Positions 1-4,920 of a stretch of 5,409 bases of DNA are shown here, piece after piece (within the stretch, counting starts at the first letter, position 1; every line of letters begins with the position of its first letter). The stretch is from Pseudomonadota bacterium. Lineage in GTDB: Bacteria; Pseudomonadota; Gammaproteobacteria; UBA4575. The notes under the pieces are model-generated. The model had not been told where the DNA came from, did no database searches, and saw nothing but the letters and a program-made list of their open reading frames with translations. The stretch lies in assembly GCA_009839635.1 (NCBI GenBank), contig VXPJ01000081.1, positions 1 through 5,409 on the forward strand, in the 5' to 3' direction. A program made the position numbers and the translations under genes.

Positions 1-880
1 CGGGAATACTGTCCAAGATCTTGCGTGCAACCGCTGCATCGCAAAACCGGAACATCTCGACTTTTGCCGAGGGTTTGCCCGTGACCGCTTCAATTTCTTT
101 CCATAAGGGACTTGAGCCTACAAACTTGAAGTTGATTTCATTGGCCCGAAGCTTCATTGCCTCCACGGCATCGTCCCAGGACACACTTTCATCCACCGGA
201 ATTTTATCAGCCATGATACTGATCATGTCACGCATGGAGAGTGGGCTCACCGCCATGGCGGTTTGAAACGCATTTTTTTTCGCCTCCCGTGAGACTCCTG
301 GGGAGACTTTGTTCACGGGCCAGGGCTGGTAGCTCTGGGTTGGGAATCCCGGAATCGTGATCACCGGCAGATGTTCCGGCACCTGCCCTTCCCTGTACGC
401 CTGGCTTGCCTGACCAAATATGCCGAACATCATGTGAGGGTCCATGGACCGCATCATCATATCCATGACCTGCATTTGGGTCATGGCATCGACAGGATAG
501 TTGAACATCGGGCCTGCCATGCCCATCATCGGATGGAACATGCTCATGTACATGGCCGGGTTCATCATGTTCATGGGGTTGAACAGGTTGAAATTCGATC
601 CCGACATGGCGAGCCAGTTATGCGACGGCAAAGGTGATGTACTTTTCGGTGCTTCCTGGACTTCTGAACTGCTGTCGGCGTGAGTCGAGCCGGGCATCTC
701 CGCTGCAGATGTATCATCATCCGGTACACTTTTGGAGGCTGCATCTGAACCACTGTCAGCAGGATCTGTCGCTGCCGGCTGGGACGAAACCGGAGGGTCC
801 GACGGGGTCGGACTCTCTGCACCTAGCACGGCCGGCCAAGTGGCAAGAGCGATCATCAAGACAGCAAAAGTTCGATACAT
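1..880 (-). CDS. Exported Met-rich protein with DUF302-like domain (3' end beyond window)
   Basis: An uninterrupted reading frame runs from the ATG at 880 leftward off the window edge, giving 293 complete codons with no stop. Residues 1-21 form a Sec signal peptide (MYRTFAVLMIALATWPAVLGA), so the product should be periplasmic or surface-exposed. Residues 22-85 are low-complexity, rich in Ser, Pro, Ala and Asp, and look like a flexible linker. Residues 101-151 hold 19 methionines with Asn, Pro and a few His. From about residue 215 the chain resembles a DUF302 domain, including a VSWDDAVEAMK-like helix and the segment around FRFCDAAVARKIL (Cys280). DUF302 proteins of this kind occur near sulfur-oxidation genes, but their reaction is not known to me. 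The gene is divergent from the tetraheme-fccAB operon. There is no strong Shine-Dalgarno before the ATG; the signal peptide decides the start. The reading frame is secure, the DUF302 assignment fairly so, and the function is unknown. Confidence 0.8.
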   Translation of the reverse strand, partial: MYRTFAVLMIALATWPAVLGAESPTPSDPPVSSQPAATDPADSGSDAASKSVPDDDTSAAEMPGSTHADSSSEVQEAPKSTSPLPSHNWLAMSGSNFNLFNPMNMMNPAMYMSMFHPMMGMAGPMFNYPVDAMTQMQVMDMMMRSMDPHMMFGIFGQASQAYREGQVPEHLPVITIPGFPTQSYQPWPVNKVSPGVSREAKKNAFQTAMAVSPLSMRDMISIMADKIPVDESVSWDDAVEAMKLRANEINFKFVGSSPLWKEIEAVTGKPSAKVEMFRFCDAAVARKILDSIP

Positions 881-901
881 TTCAGTGGGTCTTCGGTGAA
901 C

Positions 902-923
902 ACACGTCCCTGTGGGATCGTGT
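902..923. promoter_or_regulatory. Imperfect inverted repeat in divergent intergenic region
   Basis: ACACG-TCCC pairs with GGGA-T-CGTGT across a three-base TGT loop, giving nine base pairs with one bulged T at 918. It lies 22-43 bases upstream of the ATG of the DUF302 gene, within its likely leader, and upstream of the tetraheme gene on the other strand. It could be a regulator-binding dyad or a leader hairpin. No T-tract follows it, so a terminator is unlikely. The symmetry is visible; the function is inferred. Confidence 0.3.
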
Positions 924-943
924 AATTTGATACCGTAATCCAG

Positions 944-949
944 TATACT
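944..949 (+). promoter_or_regulatory. Possible -10 box for tetraheme-fccAB operon
   Basis: TATACT matches the sigma70 -10 consensus at five of six positions and lies about 60 bases before the chosen TTG start. No good -35 hexamer stands 16-18 bases upstream, so an activator may be needed or this may not be the promoter. The surrounding AGTATACT is self-complementary, so the box could also serve the other strand. Confidence 0.3.
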
Positions 950-995
950 TTCTTAGCGCTTACCCTGTCATTAGCTTATTTGGAGCGGGACCACC

Positions 996-1001
996 AGGGA
1001 G
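996..1001 (+). promoter_or_regulatory. Ribosome binding site fixing a TTG start
   Basis: AGGGAG stands eight bases before the TTG at 1010. The next in-frame candidate, the TTG at 980, has no purine-rich site before it. Starting at 1010 also places a hydrophobic anchor right at the N-terminus, as expected for this cytochrome family. Confidence 0.65.
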
Positions 1002-1009
1002 ATTATTGC

Positions 1010-1546
1010 TTGAAATTTGCCGCCGCCATACTACTGCTGATCCTTGGGGCAGTCGCCGCAACATCCTCATCATTCGTACTGGAAGCTACCAACAGCACTG
1101 AATTTTGCACCTCGTGCCACTCGATGCAGTGGGTCCAGAAAGAGTGGATGGAAAGTGCTCATTACTCGAATGTATCCGGTGTGCGTGCCGGTTGCTCTGA
1201 TTGTCATGTCCCCCACTCGCTCGGCCCGAAAATGTACGCCAAGCTGAGGGCCGCCAAAGATGTCTGGCATGAAATTCTTGGAACCATAGACAGCGAAGAA
1301 AAATTTGAGGCGTACCGGTGGACCATGGCAAACATGGTCTGGGCGCGCATGGAGGCCACCGGCTCAAGGGAATGTGAGTCATGCCACACCATTGCGGCAA
1401 TGGACCTCAAGGAACAAGACCGCTCGGCCCGAAAAAAGCATAAAAAAGCCGAGACTCGAGGCAAGACCTGTATCGACTGCCACAAGGGTGTCGCCCACAA
1501 AATGCCTAAAAAGCCTGACTCAGCGGAGGATGTTGCCCTTAACTAG
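1010..1546 (+). CDS. Membrane-anchored tetraheme cytochrome c, NapC/NirT/NrfH type
   Basis: A 178-residue protein from the TTG start. Residues 3-23 are a single hydrophobic N-terminal anchor. Four CXXCH heme sites follow: CTSCH (33-37), CSDCH (62-66), CESCH (122-126) and CIDCH (154-158), the last in a CIDCHKGVAH context typical of the NapC/NirT family. CTSCHSM places Met39 as in the CXXCHxM site of NrfH, where that Met is an axial ligand. Family members sit on the periplasmic face of the inner membrane and usually take electrons from quinol for periplasmic reductases. No nitrate, nitrite or TMAO reductase gene is next to it. Instead it is followed 139 bases later on the same strand by fccA and fccB, with no terminator between, so it probably exchanges electrons with flavocytochrome c. 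Family assignment is firm; partner and direction of electron flow are inferred. A start at TTG 980 would add ten residues and is less likely. Confidence 0.87.
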   Translation: MKFAAAILLLILGAVAATSSSFVLEATNSTEFCTSCHSMQWVQKEWMESAHYSNVSGVRAGCSDCHVPHSLGPKMYAKLRAAKDVWHEILGTIDSEEKFEAYRWTMANMVWARMEATGSRECESCHTIAAMDLKEQDRSARKKHKKAETRGKTCIDCHKGVAHKMPKKPDSAEDVALN

Positions 1547-1685
1547 GTCAAATATGGGCCTAAAAGCAAGGCAGTTACTGTGCTACTATGTGCGCAAAAT
1601 AATTTCAATGCCAGCTGCACTGAATGACCGTAAACTTCAGCGCTTGGAAATTGATGCTGTTGACGCTTGGGATAGGAGAATAACC

Positions 1686-2351
1686 ATGTTGCATAAAGTC
1701 GCTCTCGAGGCGCTTCTTTTTTGTGTATTTATGCTGCTGCCTTTCAGCACAGCACTAGCCGGAGAAACCGCAAGCCCGTCCATGCTTTCTGACACATGTC
1801 TGGGCTGCCATGGGCCTGGTGGTATCAGTGATGGACCGGCAACCCCCACGATCTCAGGGATGTCGGAAGTCTATATCATCGCTGCAATGCTGGCCTATAA
1901 ATATGACAATGATGAGGACAAGGTCGAGGCGATCATTGAGGCAGATCCGGATCTTGAGGACGTCGAATTCTTTGCGCGAACCTCAACCGTCATGGACCGT
2001 ATCGCAAAAGGGTACTCCGAAGCCGAGATCAAAGTCATCGCCAAGCATTTTGCAAGCCTGCCGTTTGTCGCTGCCGAGCAGGATGTGAACAAAAAGCAAG
2101 CAAAAGCAGGCGCGGAGATTCATGAGAATCACTGCGAGAAATGCCATGAGAATGGCGGCAGCTCTGCAGAGGATGACGCAGGTGTGCTGGCTGGACAATG
2201 GATCCCCTACCTTGAGTACACCATGGCGGATTTTGAAAGTGGCGATCGGGCCATGCCGAAGAAGATGAAAAAGCAGATGAAAGATGCGCATGCCGCCTAT
2301 GGCGACAACTCAGTCGCTGATCTGATCCAGTTTTACGCCGGCCAGAAATAA
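1686..2351 (+). CDS. fccA: Diheme cytochrome c subunit of flavocytochrome c sulfide dehydrogenase
   Basis: A 221-residue exported protein. Residues 1-26 are a Sec signal peptide ending ALA-G. Two class I heme sites are present, CLGCH (38-42) and CEKCH (150-154), giving the two-lobed diheme layout of FccA and cytochrome c4. Likely axial methionines are Met103 in the STVMDRIAKGYSEAE segment and Met190 or Met194 in the second lobe. FccA carries electrons from the FccB flavin to a cytochrome c acceptor in the periplasm. fccB follows 29 bases later, which favours FccA over a free-standing c4. An acidic stretch (residues 74-94, 11 Asp/Glu of 21) sits between the first heme and its Met ligand and seems long for the family. 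AGGAG at 1674-1678, seven bases before the ATG, and the signal peptide fix this start. The frame stays open upstream, overlapping the tetraheme gene, but that extension has no cytochrome features. Confidence 0.87.
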   Translation: MLHKVALEALLFCVFMLLPFSTALAGETASPSMLSDTCLGCHGPGGISDGPATPTISGMSEVYIIAAMLAYKYDNDEDKVEAIIEADPDLEDVEFFARTSTVMDRIAKGYSEAEIKVIAKHFASLPFVAAEQDVNKKQAKAGAEIHENHCEKCHENGGSSAEDDAGVLAGQWIPYLEYTMADFESGDRAMPKKMKKQMKDAHAAYGDNSVADLIQFYAGQK

Positions 2352-2367
2352 CACCGCTCGAGATTGC

Positions 2368-2372
2368 AGGAG
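2368..2372 (+). promoter_or_regulatory. Ribosome binding site choosing the second ATG of fccB
   Basis: AGGAG lies only two bases before the ATG at 2375 but eight bases before the in-frame ATG at 2381. The second spacing is normal, so translation most likely starts at 2381 and the first ATG is probably not used. Confidence 0.65.
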
Positions 2373-2380
2373 AAATGAAC

Positions 2381-3664
2381 ATGTCAAAACTTACCAGAAG
2401 AAATTTTCTAAAGGCCGCTGGCAGTACTTTTGCACTGGGCTCAGCAGGGTTAGGTTTCCCGCATATTGTGGGTGCCGCTAAAAAGAAGGTTGTCGTGATC
2501 GGCGGTGGTGTAGGTGGCACGATTGCCGCCAAGTACATTGCGAAAGCTGATTCGTCCATTCAGGTAACCCTCGTGGAAGCCAAGCCCTACCATCACACTT
2601 GCTTCATGAGTAACGAGGTGATCGGCGGGGACCGTGATCTTTCCACGATCAAGTTTGGTTATGACAAGCTTGCCTCACATGGAATTAATGTGGTCCAGGA
2701 CAAGGCCGTAATGGTTGATCCGGTGGCCCACAAGGTGAAAACGGCGGATGGCACGACTCTGGGCTATGACCGGCTGATCATGTCGCCGGGGATCGCGCTC
2801 AAGTGGGAAACCATCGAAGGTTATGACGAGGCCGCGGCCGAGGCCATGCCCCACGCGTGGATCGCCGGGCATCAAACCGCATTATTGAGAAAGCAGCTTG
2901 AGGCCATGGATGATGGAGGACTTGTAGTACTGGCACCTCCCGGGAATCCGTTCCGCTGCCCGCCCGGACCCTATGAGCGTGCTGCACAGATCGCACACTA
3001 CTTCAAGCATCACAAGCCAAAATCCAAGATTCTGATCCTGGATGCCAAGGACAAATTCTCAAAGCAGGGCTTGTTCACGCAAGGCTACAAGAAAGTGTAT
3101 GGGGACATGATCGAGTGGGTTCCTGGTGCAGATACCGGGGGCGGGGTGAAGGCCGTGGATGCCAAAGCCATGACCGTCAGCACCGACTTTGACGACCACA
3201 AGGTCTCGGTCGCCAATATCATCCCGGCGCAAAAGGCAGCGCAGATTGCACATGATGCTGACCTGACGGATGATTCAGGATGGTGCCCTGTGGATCTGGG
3301 CACGTTTGAGTCCAAGAAGCACAAGGATATCCATATCATCGGGGATGCCGGGATCATCAGTGGCCTACCCAAGTCTGGCTATGCGGCCAGCACCGAAGCC
3401 AAGGTATGTGCATCGGCGGTGGTCCATCACCTGCATGAAAAAGAGCCTGGAGTCAATTCCTATGCGAATGCCTGCTACAGCATCATCGCACCTGATTACG
3501 GTATCTCTGTGGTGGCTGTCTACAAACTGGGGGAAGATCGAGCCAAGATCAAGAAGGTCGGAGGTGGCCTGACACCCTCTGATGCTACTCCGGAGGCACT
3601 CAAACGTGAGGTGCACTATGCGTACAGCTGGTTCAACAACATGACCGCTGAGATGTTTGGCTAG
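2381..3664 (+). CDS. fccB: Flavocytochrome c sulfide dehydrogenase, flavoprotein subunit
   Basis: A 427-residue Tat-exported flavoprotein that oxidises sulfide in the periplasm and passes electrons to FccA. Residues 1-33 are a twin-arginine signal (TRRNFLKAAG, Arg6-Arg7), meaning export after folding with FAD. The mature part opens with a Rossmann FAD motif, VVVIGGGVGG (37-46). Compared from memory with A. vinosum FccB, the covalent FAD cysteine (Cys42 there) is Cys74 in HHTCFMSNEVIGGDR. The redox disulfide pair (Cys161 and Cys337 there) is Cys193 in FRCPPGPYERA and Cys365 in NACYSIIAP. All three key cysteines are therefore present and the enzyme should be active. The second FAD contact, IIGDAG (319-324), has Gly where A. 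vinosum has a non-catalytic Cys. The C-terminal REVHYAYSWFNNM segment is typical of the family. It is the last gene of the operon, and a terminator follows 18 bases after the stop. SoxF is a close relative, but the fccA neighbour supports FccB. Confidence 0.95.
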   Translation: MSKLTRRNFLKAAGSTFALGSAGLGFPHIVGAAKKKVVVIGGGVGGTIAAKYIAKADSSIQVTLVEAKPYHHTCFMSNEVIGGDRDLSTIKFGYDKLASHGINVVQDKAVMVDPVAHKVKTADGTTLGYDRLIMSPGIALKWETIEGYDEAAAEAMPHAWIAGHQTALLRKQLEAMDDGGLVVLAPPGNPFRCPPGPYERAAQIAHYFKHHKPKSKILILDAKDKFSKQGLFTQGYKKVYGDMIEWVPGADTGGGVKAVDAKAMTVSTDFDDHKVSVANIIPAQKAAQIAHDADLTDDSGWCPVDLGTFESKKHKDIHIIGDAGIISGLPKSGYAASTEAKVCASAVVHHLHEKEPGVNSYANACYSIIAPDYGISVVAVYKLGEDRAKIKKVGGGLTPSDATPEALKREVHYAYSWFNNMTAEMFG

Positions 3665-3682
3665 TCTCTCAGATCCTTCCAC

Positions 3683-3712
3683 AAAAAAAGGGGGCGATCA
3701 GCCCCCTTTTTT
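3683..3712. terminator. Bidirectional rho-independent terminator
   Basis: A GGGGGC/GCCCCC stem (3690-3695 with 3701-3706) closes on a five-base GATCA loop. It is flanked by seven A on the left and six T on the right, so each strand shows a GC-rich hairpin followed by a U-tract. It lies between the convergent stops of fccB and the DUF3365 gene and should serve both. Confidence 0.93.
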
Positions 3713-3730
3713 CATGCAGGATAGGCTGCT

Positions 3731-4243
3731 TCACTCAATCAGCGGTACTTTATACACCAGTGATCCAATGGCGCCATCCACTCCCTTGAAGTTTGCATGG
3801 CACATCACGCACCTCTCCATCACGACAGGAACGGCTGTCGCCATGCGTAGATAGCGCTTGCCGTCAATTGTGACCACTTCCTCGTGAGTAGCTCCTCCGG
3901 CAAGCAGCTTGTGCTTGACCTCTTCCTCAAAGGCATCCTGTGGATTGTTGACTGCCGGGTTGATCAAGACATCAGTAAGCCCGATCAGGCGCACTTCGTG
4001 GAAGCCGTTGTCTTTCATGACTTGAAAGAGCGCACCGGCTGCACTCGCGGCGGAAAATACGGAAGGGTCGGTCACGTATTTGTCGGTAATCAGGACAACG
4101 GCATTTTTGTAAAGAGTGTCAAGCATGTGGACCTGGTGACGGGTACGCGTCACAGCTGGATCCTCAGCGATGGCATCATGCAGCAAAACTAGCGTCATAC
4201 TGATCGAGATAAACAACGCAAAGAGGTAGTTGCGTTTTTTCAT
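3731..4243 (-). CDS. Exported monoheme DUF3365 (Tll0287-like) protein
   Basis: A 170-residue protein with a Sec signal peptide (residues 1-26, ending AIA-E) and one heme site, CVMCH, at 145-149 near the C-terminus. The body followed by CXXCH and a closing GAIGSLVYKVPL strand matches the DUF3365/Tll0287-like family, a PAS-like fold that binds one c-type heme; the domain occurs alone or as a sensor module. The only cysteines are the two heme-attaching ones, so the axial Cys reported for Tll0287 seems absent and another residue, or none, must occupy the sixth heme position. A strong Shine-Dalgarno, AGGAGGAG at 4255-4248 read on the minus strand, precedes the ATG. The gene is divergent from the NsrR-like regulator and shares its control region, which suggests it is a target of that regulator. 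Its role is unknown; redox or gas sensing or small electron transfer are possible. Confidence 0.8.
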   Translation of the reverse strand: MKKRNYLFALFISISMTLVLLHDAIAEDPAVTRTRHQVHMLDTLYKNAVVLITDKYVTDPSVFSAASAAGALFQVMKDNGFHEVRLIGLTDVLINPAVNNPQDAFEEEVKHKLLAGGATHEEVVTIDGKRYLRMATAVPVVMERCVMCHANFKGVDGAIGSLVYKVPLIE

Positions 4244-4290
4244 TTTGCTCCTCCTTTTTTATCGATCGATCTATCAATGCAGGCGGATAG

Positions 4291-4296
4291 ATTATA
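4291..4296 (-). promoter_or_regulatory. Likely -10 box of the DUF3365 gene
   Basis: Read on the minus strand this is a perfect TATAAT, 47 bases before the ATG at 4243. The -35 position about 17 bases further upstream (TATAAA at 4319-4314) is poor and falls inside the 17-bp dyad. A protein bound there would directly affect this promoter. Confidence 0.5.
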
Positions 4297-4305
4297 CTAA
4301 ATACG

Positions 4306-4322
4306 ATCTATATTTTATAGAT
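4306..4322. promoter_or_regulatory. Perfect 17-bp dyad, candidate NsrR/Rrf2 operator
   Basis: ATCTATA-TTT-TATAGAT is a perfect inverted repeat with 7-bp arms. Its length and AT-rich centre resemble the core of known NsrR operators (ATGCATTT-n-AAATGCAT type), although the bases differ. It overlaps the -35 region of the DUF3365 promoter and lies 36 bases upstream of the regulator's -10 box, so one protein could control both genes from here. The symmetry is seen directly; binding by the adjacent regulator is inferred. Confidence 0.6.
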
Positions 4323-4357
4323 TTTTAGATTTACCGGAATCCCAGCAATTTTTGAAA

Positions 4358-4363
4358 TATAAT
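4358..4363 (+). promoter_or_regulatory. Likely -10 box of the NsrR-like regulator gene
   Basis: A perfect TATAAT stands 32 bases before the ATG at 4396, a normal leader distance. No convincing -35 hexamer is seen at 16-18 bases upstream, so the promoter is probably weak or regulated. Confidence 0.45.
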
Positions 4364-4395
4364 TTGCTTGTTGAACAATGCGATAGGATCAACTT

Positions 4396-4830
4396 ATGCG
4401 AGTCACGAAATTTACGGATTATGCGCTCCGGGTTCTAATCTACCTGGCGTGTAAACCAAACGGGGAGCTCACAACCATTTCCCAGCTTGCAGAAGCGTAC
4501 TCGATCTCCGTACACCACGTCCGTGTCGTTGTGCACAAGCTTGGACAGGCAGGCTATATCAACAGCACGCAAGGTAAAGGCGGAGGAGTTGAGCTGGCAC
4601 TAAGGCCTGATGAGATTCTGATTGGAGAAGTGATCCGCAGCACAGAAAAAGATTTCTTTATTGTCGAATGCTTCAATCCCCAAGGAAAGTGCACGATCGT
4701 CAAGGCATGCAGACTGAAACATATTCTTGGCGATGCGCTGAACGCGTTCATCGACACGCTGGACCAGTACACGCTTGCTGATATTACAGACAACAGGCAC
4801 GAAATTGTTCAACAGATCAGGGTTGCCTAG
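4396..4830 (+). CDS. nsrR: Rrf2-family [Fe-S] transcriptional regulator, NsrR-like
   Basis: A 144-residue cytoplasmic regulator of the usual Rrf2 length. The N-terminus MRVTKFTDYALRVLIYLA is characteristic. A winged helix follows, with the recognition region at about residues 26-55 and the wing at TQGKGGGVELAL (58-69). Cys92, Cys99 and Cys105 in the C-terminal half and Asp8 match the ligand set known for NsrR, where an [Fe-S] cluster reacts with nitric oxide and alters DNA binding. ACRLKHIL and LDQYTLADI closely resemble E. coli NsrR as I remember it and differ from IscR, whose third Cys is followed by a ligand His three residues later. AGGA at 4385-4388, seven bases before the ATG, supports the start. 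It is divergent from the DUF3365 cytochrome gene across a dyad, so autoregulation and control of that gene are likely. The family call is firm, the NsrR subgroup likely, and the true signal untested. Confidence 0.88.
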   Translation: MRVTKFTDYALRVLIYLACKPNGELTTISQLAEAYSISVHHVRVVVHKLGQAGYINSTQGKGGGVELALRPDEILIGEVIRSTEKDFFIVECFNPQGKCTIVKACRLKHILGDALNAFIDTLDQYTLADITDNRHEIVQQIRVA

Positions 4831-4849
4831 CCTCGCGTATGATTTTTGC

Positions 4850-4876
4850 AGCAGCCCTGTCGTGATCTGGGCTGCT
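4850..4876. other. Hairpin between convergent genes
   Basis: AGCAGCCC pairs perfectly with GGGCTGCT (8 bp) around an 11-base loop, starting 20 bases after the regulator's stop. It is not followed by a T-tract on either strand, so it is not a standard intrinsic terminator, though it may help 3'-end formation. Confidence 0.35.
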
Positions 4877-4894
4877 TATCCTGTACGGGCATGG

Positions 4895-4913
4895 GCCAAC
4901 ATGAACCGTTGGC
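4895..4913. other. Second hairpin just downstream of the DsrE2-like gene
   Basis: GCCAAC pairs with GTTGGC (6 bp) across a seven-base loop, eight bases beyond the stop of the minus-strand DsrE2-like gene. No T-tract follows on either strand. With the hairpin at 4850-4876 it is the only terminator-like structure between the two convergent genes. Confidence 0.3.
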
Positions 4914-4920
4914 TACCAGG

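Larger units (their letters stand above)
4268..4322. repeat. Cluster of four ATCTAT/ATAGAT half-sites
   Basis: ATCTAT occurs at 4269-4274 and 4306-4311, and its inverse ATAGAT at 4287-4292 and 4317-4322, so the four copies alternate in orientation. The first two form an outer inverted pair (GATCTATC with GATAGATT, one mismatch) and the last two belong to the perfect 17-bp dyad. The cluster covers the promoter of the DUF3365 gene and the upstream region of the NsrR-like gene, as expected for multiple binding sites of a local regulator. AT-rich sequence raises the chance of coincidence. Confidence 0.5.

Noticed and set aside
371..637. A plus-strand frame encoding a His-rich protein.
   Set aside because: It is the reverse-strand shadow of the Met-rich segment: ATG codons read as CAT on the other strand.
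1575..1603. Possible promoter TTACTG, 17 bases, AATAAT ahead of fccA.
   Set aside because: The -10 is fair but the -35 matches poorly. With no terminator after the tetraheme gene, an internal promoter is not required by the sequence.
1305..1685. A 127-codon in-frame extension of fccA reaching back into the tetraheme gene.
   Set aside because: It overlaps a clear cytochrome gene in another frame and would bury the signal peptide. A good ribosome binding site precedes the ATG at 1686.
3337..3354. Gly in IIGDAG of FccB where A. vinosum has Cys, suggesting loss of the redox disulfide.
   Set aside because: Counting through the remembered A. vinosum mature sequence puts Cys161 in FRCPPGP and Cys337 in NTCYSI. 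Both are conserved here (Cys193, Cys365), so the changed position is not catalytic.
3884..4192. Plus-strand 102-codon frame inside the DUF3365 region.
   Set aside because: It is antisense to a gene with signal peptide, heme motif and strong ribosome binding site; no recognisable features of its own.
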